In this document: in pieces, positions 34,639 to 46,620 of the stretch
Numbering within the stretch: the stretch's first letter is position 1
Layout of the letters: each line of letters begins with the position of its first letter
Source of the DNA: Zhengitettix transpicula
Lineage: Eukaryota > Arthropoda > Insecta > Orthoptera > Tetrigidae
Assembly: GCA_037074705.1 (NCBI GenBank)
Contig: CM073591.1
Location: 130,889,032 to 130,953,031 of the forward strand
Reading direction: 5' to 3'
Length of the DNA stretch: 64,000 nt
Notes under the pieces: model-generated
The model's input: only the letters and a program-made list of their open reading frames with translations
Databases searched by the model: none
Told to the model about the DNA's origin: nothing
Made by a program: the position numbers and the translations under genes

Positions 34639-34843
34639 ACAAAACAACCAAAAGAAAGAAACTGGATGGTATAAACAATACTCTTCCAGAGCTATGTGGT
34701 TCGTTAGATAATGCTATCAAAAGGAAACTAATGAAATGAAAAAGTATTTTAAAGCAAAAATAATAGAAACGATAAAAACTGTAATAAAGGAACCCATAAG
34801 AGAATTAAAATGGCAGAATAAACAAATAAATGCTTAAATATAT
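34639..34843 (+). repeat. Inverted repeat pair R-E, left copy
   Basis: This is the partner of 36,921-37,136 in opposite orientation. Shared words include CCAAAAGAAAGAAACTGGA, GCTATCAAAAGGAAACTA and AGAAACGATAAAAACTGTAA. One frame suggests ETIKTVIKEPIRELK, a helical stretch reminiscent of LINE ORF1 coiled coils. That reading is speculative. Confidence 0.75.
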
Positions 34844-36920
34844 AATTTAGATAAGAATGTAAAAAAATTTCCAATTAGTTCATTTCCCACAAATTTTTTT
34901 TACAAATACATCAGAATCACATTAGTTAGTATTAAGTAGATTAGTTATTAAAACTTGTTAAAAACTTATATCAATTACTGAATTGTAGATTCAAATCTTG
35001 AAAACCTGATCAGGTCCCAAAAGTGAAGGAAACATCGTGAAATTAATATTTTTTTGTAATAATATCATCATTAACAAAAATGTAGGAGTAATTTGTAAAG
35101 TGAATGTGGTCACTAATGACCACGTCGATTGATGTGATAATAAGCAATGTACATTAAATATTACCGTTACAATTAAATGAGCTTAATTGAAGCTTCCTTC
35201 TATTCTTTCTGAATTATAATTATATTTTTGACTCAGTACCGTCTATTTATATTATTATAAATACTCAGGTATTTTTCATAATTATTAAAAAGAAACTGTT
35301 TTAGTTTCGTGGTACTTAAATAATATACACATTGAAAAATAAAAATAATTTATTTGTAGGTCACGACATATCTGTCATTGTTAAAAGTTAATTTCTGTCA
35401 AGTTTTGTGTTTATCTCGTGTGATGTGCAATTCTATATTTTATGATGGTTAATACTCTTAATAATTTTTTACCTACTGCGTATTTAATTTGTTTGCATAC
35501 TGTAATATTATATGTATTAGTTATGTTAAAAAAATTTACTACATACTAAAATATACTTTTAGTTATGTTGGTCAGGGTAATTTGTGATCCAGATTTTAGT
35601 AACGTTTAATTGTTATGAATAGTTCCTTCTAATAAGTATATTGTAATTTTATGTAAAGTCGTATCCTTATTCGAGGACTAATTAACTAAATTAACTAACT
35701 AAATAAATAAATAAAATCAAAAAATACAACTGTTATGTAAAGACCCATGGAGCCCTAGTTAATCAAATTTCAGCCGTTGAAAGTGAAAGAAATTTTAAGC
35801 GATTCACAGATTCTCAGTACAATTGTCCGCCAGAGAAATAAAAATCTCTCTGGTAGGAAAAAGAGTTTCTCTAAAAGTTACATTTATGTCTTTTCAAATT
35901 AAATTCAAAAGAAATATAAAATCATTTCAAAAATTAAAATAATTCCTATAAGTCGTTTTTAAATTTAAATATTCCCAAATCAATTGTTCCAGTTAGAATT
36001 GAATAACACATATTTTGTAAATAATCATCAGTAAATCTCACTCGCTTGAAATACCTTAGACAATAATCTCAACTAATAATAGACCTAATTTTGCTTATTA
36101 TTATTCTATGAAATTGTCTCCTATAATATTTCATGTTCAGATGAAAAGTAAACCTTGTTCGTGTGTACTTTATTAGTTGTCAAACTCAAACTCAAAATGT
36201 GCCAGGTAAAACATATCTCTGCATCTGTAATTAATAAATTTGAATGAAATGTGTAGACGACATTATTTAGTTACGATTTTGTTTCCAGTATTTGTACATG
36301 AAATATGGAAAACTTCAATACTTGACATTATTTCTTAAAGGTTTTTTATTTTCCATTATTTATATGGTTTTCATTCATTCAACCATTGTAACATTGTTAA
36401 GGACAATGAATTGATATTTAATGAGGGGCTATATATTTACACTCATATTTTTTTAGTATATTTTAAATGTCAAGATAGAATTACTAAATACAGATGTTCA
36501 TGTAACATTAAAACTTTAATATTTCATATAATCTGTTACATAAATAATCATTTAAAGTTTTTTTTAAAAAAGTTAGCTTTTAGATTCTTTAGATGCTGTG
36601 GGAGCTTCTTAAAAGATATAATCCCCTAAATTCTGGCAGTTAGTTCTTATTAATCACTAATTTTAACCTTCTGTTGTGCATTATGCTGAAAGTATTCGAC
36701 TGTTTTTTTTCACTATTATTATTGCTAAAAATATGACAATTTTAAAATATTTTATTATAAATATATATATATATATACTTTACTGAAGTTGCTTCCGATT
36801 TTTTAATACCAAGAGTAATACAATATTTCTCCTGATACCCAACCATTTCATTTTCAATAAATTATTATTATAGGAAGATGAATATTCTACAATAGATAGT
36901 CTAGCATTTCAATTATAAAA
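34844..36920. other. AT-rich, nothing firm
   Basis: A possible LINE-like 3' end with TTAACTAACTAAATAAATAA lies near 35,690-35,715. No coding relic precedes it. Short AT runs occur near 36,763-36,777. Confidence 0.35.
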
Positions 36921-37136
36921 TTATATATTTAAGCATTTGTTTTTTTATTCTGCTATTTTCTTGCTTAAATTCTCTTATTGGTTCCTTTATTACAGTTTTT
37001 ATCGTTTCTATTATTTTGCTTTAAAATACTTTTTCATTTCAATAGTTTCCTTTTGATAGCGGTATCTAGCGAACGACATAGCTCTGGAGGAGTATTGATT
37101 ATACCTTCCAGTTTCTTTCTTTTGGTCGTTTTGTTA
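36921..37136 (-). repeat. Inverted repeat pair R-E, right copy
   Basis: This is the reverse-oriented copy of 34,639-34,843, about 2.1 kb away, and differs at scattered positions. On the minus strand, sequence upstream of it (37,140-37,330) also looks weakly coding. The repeat may therefore be a longer, decayed retroelement ORF. Confidence 0.75.
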
Positions 37137-37905
37137 ATTTCTTTTTAAACTAAAATAATTATCTTCACTGTGTGTGATGAACCTGTTTATTAGATCTCTT
37201 TCACGCACTGCTCGGTTTCTTTTATTCAGATTATTCTTCGTGCCTTTTTGTTCAAGTTATTTCTTTTCCTTTTGTCAGTCTTTTTCTTAAATCATGTACT
37301 TTTGTAAATTATCGGCGACACTCTGACGAACGACATAAATTCTTCCTGCTCATGTTGGTCGCCTCAGTAATTATTTTGTATCTGTAGTAAGATTTTTTTC
37401 TGTGTATTATTACGAAGAAACGTAAACACCTTTTCTGTTTTTACGTTCACTGTAGGTTTTTTCCCTCGTTTATAAAAATAATATTTTGTGTTTACGTCAT
37501 TGTAGAGTCTATATGTGCGTCTACGTTTTCTGAATAAGATGACAGATGCGCTGTGTATGAACAGCGTTCGTATACAACATATTCCGTGTCTGTGCCAGTA
37601 CTCAATCTACTCGTCCGGTTCTAGGCTTATATGTTTTCTAATCGTGGTGTTTTCAGGGACTTGTGCCGCTGTTGCCCGAGGTCTGCGTTTGGCATTTCCA
37701 GTTCAGTCGGCTAAAGGATTGTGCTTCGAAGCCGGCGACTATCTTCTTAAGCCGCAACACAATGCCTAGATTGAGACCCTTAATAACCTTCCACCCTCCT
37801 TATGGAATTGCTGGTACACATATCTTCAGACATTCGGTTGGATATTCCGTTGGGAGATTATGATTTTTACCACTAACCAGAGGATTTTAAATGTTTCGTT
37901 TATTA
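37137..37905. other. Unidentified, partly GC-balanced DNA
   Basis: Two overlapping frames at 37,515-37,863 give no recognised product. Composition and position, just 3' of a LINE relic, suggest another repeat, but no second copy exists in the window. Confidence 0.3.
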
Positions 37906-37921
37906 TTAATGTTGTGGTAGT

Positions 37922-39310
37922 CAATCCACAGACTGGTTAGATGCAGCTCACCATGTTCCTGCACTAATCTTTTCACCTCTGCAGCCTACAAACATTCCGA
38001 TTTGCCTAATATATTCTAAAATGAAAAAATACATTAATTATTAACTAATATATTCTAACCATGGTCTTCCATTTCTAATTTTACCACACACACTTCCCAC
38101 TAATACAGATTTAACGAGCCCTTCGTGCCTCAAAATGCCATCTTTTAGTCATGCGAATGCTGCATATTCTTCTCTTTTCGCCAGTTATATTCAAGACTTC
38201 CAGATTTCTGTCTTGATCTACCCATCTAACTTTTAGCATCACATTTCCTGTTCTGCTCTACTCTGAGAATTGTCCAATCCAGATAAACACTTTTAGATAT
38301 GATGATCCCAGTTTCCGAACTTATAGTAAACGTAAGCAAATTCATGTTTTTTGCGAATGCTTTTCTTGCTTGTGCATTCCGGCTATTTGTATATATTTCG
38401 TTTCTTCCATAAATGGTCATTCTACTGCCCAAATATCAAAATTAATCTACTTCCGTCAAAGTATCATTTCCAAAACTGATACCCTTTGCAACACCACTTT
38501 TGGTTACACTTCATTACTGCAGTTTGGTTTCTATAATTACTCATATTGTAATCTGATTTCAAGATCTTCGGCTGATGAAGATAAAATTACGATATCGTCA
38601 ACAATACTTAAGGTCTTAATTTGTTTTTATTGAATTATGACTCTTTTTCAAAGCTTTTCTTTAGCTTCCTTCAGTGCTTGTTCAATATACACGTTTACAG
38701 GCGGCAGACTGCAATCTTAACTTACACACGTCTCGATTTTTGCCTTTTTCCCGTGCCCATCAATTCTAATAACTGCTGTCTGCCTTGTGTATAAATAACT
38801 TTACGTTTGCGGTATTCTATTCCAATCCTCTTCAAAATGCTAAGGAGTTTGTTCCAATTGTCATTATAGAAATTTTTGTTTCCAGATATGGCATAAAAAT
38901 GGGCCTATTTTTCTTATATTGTCCTCCAGAATGAAATATAGAGTTCATATGACGTCTCGTGTCCCAAAATTTATCCTGCAATCAAACTGAGCTTCTCCCA
39001 TCTCGCATTCTAGCTGACTTTCCATCCTTGTGTAAATAATTCTCGTCAGGATTTTCCAGGTATGAGTTATTAAACTACTAGTCTCATAATATTCGCATCT
39101 GTCAGTAGCTGCCTTCTTCGGTATCGGTACAATTACATTAGTTTTAAAGTCTGATGGAACTTCTCCTGTCTCATATATCTTTCAGACTATTTGTGTATGT
39201 CTTGTCTTGTCATGTCTTCATCGTTTCAGGATCGCAGCAATTCCAGGTGTTTCATTACTGTATATATCTGTCAATGATTTGTTAAATACTGTTCTAAGTA
39301 TATTAATACA
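37922..39310 (-). pseudogene. LINE reverse transcriptase relic (RT core present)
   Basis: Reading the minus strand from about 39,310 gives IYETGEVPSDFKTNVIVPIP (39,180-39,121), then KKAATDRCEYY and LITHTWKILTRIIYTRME. EMGEAQFDCR follows, then the Q-G-C-S-L-x-P block as DCSLPP (about 38,715), and the catalytic box as IVDDIVILSSSAEDLE (38,610-38,560). The family's terminal A-N-Q-S-x-D is seen near 37,935. Order and spacing fit a CR1/RTE-type non-LTR RT. There are many stops and frameshifts, and no endonuclease domain remains, so it is a dead 5'-truncated copy. Confidence 0.88.
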
Positions 39311-39525
39311 GATATAATTATTATTAGATGAAAAATATGATTATATATTAATGATTTTATCTATATACCTTTACATACTATATAGCACGTGAGCAAAATA
39401 GGCTAAGAGAATTGCGATTTCATAGAAGTGGCGACGATGTAAGAAGACAGCAAGGCAGGATTGGAAGAAATCAGCTCATTATAGAGAACGATATAGAAAT
39501 ATTAAACTACAGTATATACTACGGT
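39311..39525. other. Short coding-like stretch, unrecognised
   Basis: From about 39,388 one plus frame reads REQNRLRELRFHRSGDDVRR and continues about 25 codons to a stop. No family was recognised. Confidence 0.2.
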
Positions 39526-39534
39526 TGAAGAAAA

Positions 39535-39615
39535 AGTTCTCGGGTTTCCACCCTTGTAAAACAGCGATTGTAACGCGACGTTTCGATCTTCACCTAGAAG
39601 ATGACGGCAGAGCAA
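39535..39615. repeat. Partial foldback-family sequence
   Basis: GTTCTCGGGTTTCCACCC, GCGACGTTTCGATCTTCACC and AGAAGATGACGGCAGAG follow the order of the arms and loop of the foldbacks at 32.4 and 34.1 kb. There is no complementary right arm. Confidence 0.5.
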
Positions 39616-39719
39616 TTGGTCGTTTAAACTCATTAATCCAAAAGTAAATGATCTTAAATTCTGGTGTAGATACCGCATGTAGAGACGGATTAGATTTGTG
39701 CAGCTGTCCATCCCTTCAA

Positions 39720-40255
39720 ATGAAAGTATTTAATGACAGGGCAAAATTCACCCACCTGACTACACGTCTAACACTACAGTTGGGTGCCAAAATTCAATAA
39801 TAAATTAAAAACTTTCCCGCTCTTTCATGAAAATATAGCATACGTATAGAACAACCTTCGTACGTTAAGTAAGTTATGGATGCTGCGTCATTAAAGAGCT
39901 GATGCTTGCTTTACACTGTGTCCTGTTGATAGGATTTCAAAATTATTTAAGAGTTTACGAGTTATCATACTCAAGAAATTATTATTCTTTTATTTGTTTA
40001 CGGTTTTCCAATTAAGTGAATAAATTTTGTTACATTCCAGAATTAATGTTTCCAAATGACTTGCAATTGTTTCTAGTGGTGGTAATAGGTTTATTAAATG
40101 ATAAAAGAAAGGGATAGTTTCCAGAATTTATTAATCATTTAACTGAACATGGACAATTAAAATTAAAATACAAATTATGAGTGTTCATTTAGCCGGACAA
40201 AACAATCGGATCCCTAATCCAAAGTTTAACCATGGTTTAATTGCCCCAGGCGCGT
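39720..40255. other. Nothing recognised
   Basis: AT-rich DNA without a recognised feature. Confidence 0.4.
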
Positions 40256-40259
40256 CAAG

Positions 40260-40635
40260 AATTGAGACACTTGTGGCAGTTACCTCGAGTTGATCTCTGG
40301 CCGTGGCACCCGTGTTCTCTCCGAGTCTTCTAGAAACTGCAAGTTTGAGGCTGTACGTCCGTCCATGGCGACGGTTCGTCGAAGAGTCAGCTCTACACTT
40401 TCTTTACAGCCCCTTCGCTTAATGTGAATTATCGATGTTCTCGACCAATTTTGGATCGATCTTTCCTGAACCAAGAAATGTGATTGGTTCAGGCAGTCAC
40501 GTGTTAATTCAATTTCTGGGATTTTTGGAGAGACGTTTCCCATGGTGCGACAGTCCAGGTAACTTCCGAGGGTCAACATTCTACGTGCCTAAGTCCAGAC
40601 CGAACGGATTATCTATCCGGCACAGCGGCGCCTAG
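40260..40635. promoter_or_regulatory. GC-balanced segment with inverted repeat and E-box
   Basis: A perfect 10-bp inverted repeat, CCTGAACCAA / TTGGTTCAGG (40,465-40,474 and 40,484-40,493), encloses 9 nt and includes a CCAAT/ATTGG word. CACGTG follows at 40,498-40,503. Open frames on both strands (99 and 66 codons) are unrecognised. It could be a conserved regulatory element. Confidence 0.3.
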
Positions 40636-40787
40636 TGAAATTCCAACTTACCAAGCTCTCAACCCTCGCTAATATCTAATTACATTAAAATAATATATAT
40701 ACATATACCAATTATAAAACTATCGCGCTACACTAGCAAAGCTTAAAATACCATTTCTCAAATAGCTCATAACTTCTGTCAATATCT

Positions 40788-40794
<7 letters not shown>

Positions 40795-40835
<41 letters not shown>
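40795..40835. repeat. TA microsatellite
   Basis: About 20 uninterrupted TA units. Confidence 0.95.
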
Positions 40836-40837
<2 letters not shown>

Positions 40838-41073
40838 GTTTAAAGTTATAAATTTGGCATTAGTTGCAGTTTTGAGTCTCCAAAAATGTTACCAGATGAA
40901 AGCCATAGAAATGTGTTGAAGAAGAATTTTTTAATAAAAATACTTTAATTTACTTTATTCTGTCTGTATCTGGCGAAGTTCTCCGCTCCCTCGGATCATT
41001 TAGTTGATGAATGCTGCTCTCGGCGCTATTTCATAGGCAGAGGTAATTTATTTATTTGTAATGCGACAATCGT

Positions 41074-41187
41074 CCCGGGGCCATAGATAACCCTTGGCTA
41101 CACTTCTCTACCTTTCCTACCCCCCTTTCAGTCCCTTTCCTATGGAGAGTTACCTCTATGTGGATTACCCTGTATATAGCCTGTCTA
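41074..41187 (+). mobile_element. SINE-A 3' fragment, diverged
   Basis: CCCGGGGCCATAGATAACCC, TTGGCTACACTTCTCTACC and ATGTGGATTACCCTGTATAT match the last part of SINE-A. The poly(A) is eroded. Confidence 0.75.
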
Positions 41188-41835
41188 CACTTTCTTCTAA
41201 AGATGTATTCATTTTTTTGTCCGATTTCATGAACAGTGTATTAATAAATTCTTAACTTTATCATTTGCATCCAAACTATAGTAAAATATATTTTAATGAT
41301 GCGTGTATAAGTTTTAAGAAGCTATTTTTAAATGTAGTTAATAATAACAATTAGTTTCTAACAAAAAAACAATCTGAAATGAAATGAAAACAAGTTTTAA
41401 TCCAATAGGAAAAAAATTCCGTGGTAAAAATTATTGAATTAGGAAAAACATAGACTGTGCTATAGAATATTCGAATATCTGTTTTTAGGAAAGGCAAAAC
41501 CCAAAAAGATTGAAATAACTTTAACACGCAGTGTATAAAGACATTTTTCAAGGTGTATTTGGGAAAAGCCAGTAACCATGGTGGGTTAAGGCTCAGAAAC
41601 AGAAAGGACAGAAAGTTAGGAGCTAAAAAAATCATGTCTAAATGATAGTCTACATTAAAATGCTCCTCTAACCTCATTGCCTTATTTCCAATTAAGAAAG
41701 TCGATGATTTAGATTCTGAAGATAATCCAGTTGGTGTTTTAATGATTCTCGTGTTGCATTATCTACCGTATGACCGACGACGGCTGTAGCAGTTGAAAGA
41801 GAACGAGTTTTAATGAGCAGAGTTGAGTCACTTTC
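41188..41835. other. Unrecognised
   Basis: A 108-codon minus-strand frame (41,351-41,677) is rich in Phe and Leu, as expected from A-rich DNA read in reverse. No family was recognised. Confidence 0.35.
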
Positions 41836-41839
41836 GTCG

Positions 41840-42130
41840 TCGCGACGCTAAAGTTCACAGCCTCTTTGCTCCGACTGTCCGGCAGCAGTTACACAGCGCT
41901 CCAGAAAGGAAATGAAGTCTCGCTCGGTGTGTACGAAAACTAAACAGGAGATTAAACCGGAAGAGACCAGCACCCCTCCCCTTTTCCGACACCCCATCCT
42001 CGTTGTGAGCGCTCGCAACTGCAAAAATAATTACTGCTTGATCGCTTTCTGAAATAATGCAACCGCTCTCTCCGGGCGGCGATAACGCTCGCGCGCCCTT
42101 CGACACTTCAGTGAGGATCGTAAACTGCTT
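41840..42130. promoter_or_regulatory. GC/CpG-rich island
   Basis: This is a compact GC-rich block with many CpGs (GGGCGGCGATAACGCTCGCG around 42,074). A homeodomain-type TAATTA word lies at about 42,028, amid otherwise complex sequence. There is no repeat similarity within the window. It is a candidate conserved non-coding element. Confidence 0.35.
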
Positions 42131-42434
42131 TTATCCAGCCTCGTCAGCGTGGCCAGCCTAGAATGCACTTCGAAACTAACTAGGAAATTTGACTCTTGGG
42201 ATCCTCTATATGCGTGCCGTAGTTACAACGCACTTTTTTTTCTCTCGAATGATAGTAGAAGTACTGGATTCAATTTTCTATGCATCTTCAGCAGGCTCAA
42301 AAAGAAAATCATACGAGTAGCAGCGGAATTATTAAAATGCTGGAAACAAACGAACGAAGCATGAAGATAAATTTAATCAGGAGGAAACAAACTGCGGTCT
42401 GTGATCAAAAGATAGTAAAACACGTTGTGCTTCA

Positions 42435-42510
42435 AGAATTAACTTTTTTTAAAATTTATTTTATTTCGAGTCGCATCAACTTCAAGGTCATTAGCGACTA
42501 TTTCTTATAC
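42435..42510 (-). mobile_element. LINE 3' tail shared with SINE-T
   Basis: On the minus strand this reads TAGTCGCTAATGACC, then GTTGATGCGACT, then AAATAAAATAAATTT. The GTCGC...GCGAC words can form a stem. The same tail ends the two SINE-T copies at 5.8 and 27.2 kb. It lies just downstream of the RNase H relic, in the same orientation. Confidence 0.7.
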
Positions 42511-42539
42511 TTATTTAGTTTACATTAAATATTACACAG

Positions 42540-43140
42540 TTTATTGTTTTCCTTGTATTTCATTATAAAAGTCTTTTTCATGTATTCCTTTGAGTGTAAA
42601 ACTTCAATAAGGATTTTGCTATCGAGTAGATGTTTTCTTTCCTGATAGAATTTTGGAAATTCGCTTATTAAATGTTTTATGGTAACTGGGAATTGCTTAG
42701 ATCACAAATATTGTTAATTATGCGTCATCTTCGAGTGCTCTTGTTATGACTCCTGATATCACTTCGGGTGGCTTTGGGGTAGGTTTTTATTGCTTGTAAT
42801 TCCTTGATTTTGTGGCGAATATTGCCGGTTTTAACTTCTCTCCATTTGTTGTTCCATTTATGTTGGACTTTACGTTGGACATTTTTCCAGACGTCTTTGT
42901 AAGTCTTCGTTGATCTTGGAGATGTGTTTGATGATGATTGTGTGGCAAAATTGGCCTTCAGATCTGCAATAACATTCCCATGGATATCTCGATGAGACGT
43001 AATCCATATTACGATTACTATTTTGTCCATTTTTGTGAATTTTGTGATATATTTCTTGAATTAACATTGGTAATTCTGATAATGTTTTTTTTGTGATTTC
43101 TTGAATAGCAGTCAGTGTATCGGTGAGGATTATATACTAA
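42540..43140 (-). pseudogene. LINE RNase H domain relic
   Basis: The minus strand gives ILTDTLTAIQEI (about 43,125-43,090), matching the I-x-S-D-S-x-x-A-x-x-x-I block of retroelement RNase H. After a frameshift near 43,025 comes VIWITSHRDIHGNVIADLKA (43,005-42,950), matching the V-P-S-H-x-G-I-x-G-N-E-x-A-D block. Several key acidic positions are altered. Downstream HLISEFPKFYQER-like codons (with frame changes) match the usual region after RNase H. RNase H is typical of I-type LINEs. Confidence 0.8.
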
Positions 43141-43900
43141 TGAAAATTTTGTTCATATTTTTATTTTCTTATTTAAAACTACTGACACAGTCATATAGTA
43201 AACGGTCTCGTTTAATTAATGATTACACCGAAAGATAATAGTAATAATTAAATACTGTTTATGCTTAACAATTTATTTATACGACCAAATAATATTTACC
43301 TAATTATTATGTATATTGTCCCATATTTATTACATCACTTGTAAGAAACCCTTATTAAATCTTTACAAAATATTAGTATTTTATGTTATAACGTTGTGGT
43401 GTGCCAAATTGTAAAGCACACTATTACATACTAGTTACACTAATAAATATTATTAAATTGTCCATGAATGTCTGAGCCAAATTGAAACAAACAATTATTT
43501 GAATGATTTAGTATTACTTGATTATGGGAGGGTTTAGTATAAACAGACGACTTTGATGATTAAAACACAATTAACAATTAATAATGATATATTCTGACTA
43601 TGAAAAGGCTGAAAATAGCGACAAAACGTATAATTTCTATTAAAAATAATTTTCTGCTGTTAAAATGCTGTGTTGTGTTTATAATTAACTTTTATTATGG
43701 AATTGGCAACAAAACCAGTAAATCTTGAGAGAATACAAATATGCGTGAAATGATCTGCTGTTTTGATGCGAACGATAGAAATGTTTCTGAATGTATATTT
43801 ACAATTTTTAATTACCTAAGATAACACGAAATCTAGAAGTAATAGTGAGAATGATGCCAGTTTTACAATAATTAAAAAATGCACGAAGTCTGTACTTTAC
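43141..43900. other. Nothing recognised
   Basis: AT-rich DNA without a recognised feature. Confidence 0.4.
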
Positions 43901-44035
43901 CAAACAGTTTGATGGCTTTGCTGCTACAAGGTCCAGAACCATCGTCAGGAATATCCATACGATGACCAATACCATGTGGGCGGAGCAACACATCAGGAAC
44001 AGGATACCACCAAACACCAAAGATTTTGCCTCTCA
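43900..44035 (-). repeat. CCTGACGATGG-type repeat, hammerhead-like layout
   Basis: On the minus strand, CCTGACGATGGTTCTGGACC is followed by CCATCAAACTG. GATGG and CCATC can pair, leaving CTGAC...AAAC around the stem. This parallels the other motifs with a longer loop. The frame across it is probably incidental. Confidence 0.35.
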
Positions 44036-45535
44036 ACAGCCTCTAACTACACTTACTAATTTTACGACGAAATATAGTAAGTACCACTTTACACATCTAA
44101 TAGCTCATTAAGTCTCTAATCTGATTAACAACTAGTAGTTTAAAATTTACTTTTATTAATGCGTTTCGTGATACATGGCTACCGGATCTAGAACATACTC
44201 GCGGGTTCACTTCCTGCGTCACGCAAAAAATAGTGGCGATAGCCGAAGTGCCTTAAAAATTACATCGCCAAAACTTTCGGTTCATTACACAATCAAAGAA
44301 ATAGAATGTTAGAATTCTGAAAAACATTTTCCGCAATGACTAACAGAAACATGAGTCAGGACTTAGTTTGTATTAATTATAATAACCATAGAGAAGAATA
44401 TTTCGGATGATGTAAAATACAGATATTAGTTCCTCATTACTCTGGAGAGTTTATTTTAATAGTTTCTGGAGATTGCGACTGTATTACATTATATTATTGT
44501 CCGATCGGGACACTTTAATTACAATTTTTTAGGTTCATTATATAAAAATTATTCAAAAAATGAAGATGAAAAGTGCATTGCCGGAAGTATGTTCAACAAG
44601 ATAATTAATTGGATTAAAGAATTTGAATTTTTTATTTCTTATAATTGTTGGATATATATGTACACATATATATATATATATATATAGGGCAATATTATTA
44701 TTATTATTATGATTATAAATATCAGTCGTAATAAATTGAAAATGTGTTTATATTAGAAATTGCAACCTATTTTATATAGAAGATAAATATAATGATGCCA
44801 TTACGACTTTAACAACATTTTTATTATGACGTTTTACAAACGTATAGAAAAATATTATATAAATATAGATGCAGTTTTCATGAAACATAGACGTAACTCA
44901 GTTTCAAATCCCTCAATTTCAATAATTTCCTTATTGTATTTTCCTTTTATTATGATTAAATCATTTTTTATCTAATTAACAAAGTCTGCAAAGTCGTTAC
45001 AATTTATATTTACCTACGATTCGTCGAATTTCCTTTGAAGTAACATAATTGAATGTCATTTCGCTTAAAACAGTTTTGTGCACACTAAAAATGGAACACT
45101 CTGTTCTTGTTATCATTTATTACTTCTATTTGAAAGAATTACTTTTGTTTTCGTTCGTATTTCTTTTAATCTCTGTTCGAAATAATATGTACACTAATTA
45201 AAATACTGAACTTTGTCTTGTAAAATTGATTGTCTTATTATGCTATGTAGCATGTTATGTAACTACGTGGAAGACGGTAATAGCACGGGGGGGGGGGTGC
45301 AAATTAAATAACAAAATTATCATAAATAAACAAATATAGATATTTTTCTATGACTATGAAAGTTCAGTTTTTAAATTATTGCTTTTAAGTGTTCAATAGC
45401 ATTTAAATTTGTATAATAAAGTCTTAAATATATCAGTAATTGATGAGCACTATGAATTTACGGGTAAGATTAACAAATCACAAGATGTGCAGTCTACGAT
45501 ATCGGTTGCTTCCTTATAGTATAATTATTATTATA
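44036..45535. other. AT-rich with simple repeats
   Basis: A TA run lies at 44,663-44,686 and an 11-nt G run at 45,287-45,297. Nothing else was recognised. Confidence 0.5.
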
Positions 45536-45559
45536 ATATTTATCTCATTTTTTAATTAA

Positions 45560-45850
45560 TCAAATAATATCATCCAATTAATTAGAGATTTATTAAAACC
45601 AATTTTATACCTTCATACAAGACAACGTTTCGTCTCTAAATTTTGTGACTTCTTCAGGTATACAATTTAATTATAATCGTAAAATCGTAATCTAAAAATC
45701 GAAGAATACAAAACTTTTACGAATATGAATAATTCTAAAACAATTATTTACAACACAAATTTTACTATAATGTTAGACCTGAATAATACCAAAATTTAGG
45801 GACGAAACGTGTTTTATAATGTTCTAAGCTGATTTTAATAATCTGGGACT
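45560..45850. repeat. Imperfect inverted repeat with a head-to-head motif pair
   Basis: The minus motif at 45,623-45,659 (CCTGAAGAAGTC...GACGAAACGTTG) and the plus motif at 45,778-45,811 (CCTGAATAAT...GGGACGAAACGTG) are 118 bp apart. Their outer flanks also match when inverted (AATTAG...TTATTAAAA...), so the arms reach about 90-100 bp. Confidence 0.6.
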
Positions 45851-46359
45851 AATTAGCACAAGTTATTTAATTGTTGATAATAATAATAATTATTTAGATC
45901 AATAAATGAGAATAATATTCCATTCCAAATGTAATATCACATTCAATGAGAATATTTTCTATATTCCACTAATGTTATGATTGTGAATTTTAGCTAATTA
46001 AGTCAATAATTTTTGAAAGTTTACTTACTACAATATAGTGCCAGCAATTAATCGTAGGAAATATGGTGATAGCCATATATATTTTGATATATGGATAGTA
46101 TCACTGAAACGTTAATGATTTTACTGAGAATCGAACGTTTGATTATTCGTTGCCGGAGACTGCTGGACCACGCAATCCGTATCTGGCAAAAATGTGGTTA
46201 TTTTTAATTATGAAGCTTGTTTCTGTTATTTTCGGTAAATGGGAAATGGCAAAAATAACTTTAATTGGGAGAACTGTATTAGCTTAGCAAGCAATATCTG
46301 TCGAACACGCTCCCATTTTGAGACAGATGCAATTTATTGTAAAAAAAGACGATTCACAG

Positions 46360-46620
46360 AGGAACTAAGATACTTCGTGTGAAAACTATCGCGCGGTGGA
46401 CGTTTACGACAGTAACAAATTAGATTTCTTAATAAAGAATGACGTTAAGCTGCCGTCCAGTCCAAACAATCAGACCATGATAATTACGTTTTCGCTAATG
46501 AGGCTATTCCGAGTAACAGGAGCCTCAATGGACGGGTTAATTGAAAGAATTCTGAAAGTTGTTTCCCACGCCTCACAAGTGACCGTTCTATTTAGTCACA
46601 GAGAATAAAATGGGAGATGT
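46360..46620. other. Complex, GC-balanced segment
   Basis: It stands out from very AT-rich flanks and carries TAATTACG words. A 70-codon frame (46,396-46,608) starts at a non-ATG codon. It may be a conserved non-coding element; no family was recognised. Confidence 0.25.

Noticed and set aside
37515..37863. Overlapping 84- and 66-codon frames as exons
   Set aside because: No splice sites, no domain, and the position between repeat relics makes an unclassified repeat more likely.
41351..41677. 108-codon minus-strand frame
   Set aside because: Its Phe/Leu-rich composition is what A-rich DNA gives when read in reverse; no family features.
45287..45297. G-quadruplex
   Set aside because: A single 11-nt G run without three further G tracts nearby; a quadruplex within one strand is unlikely.
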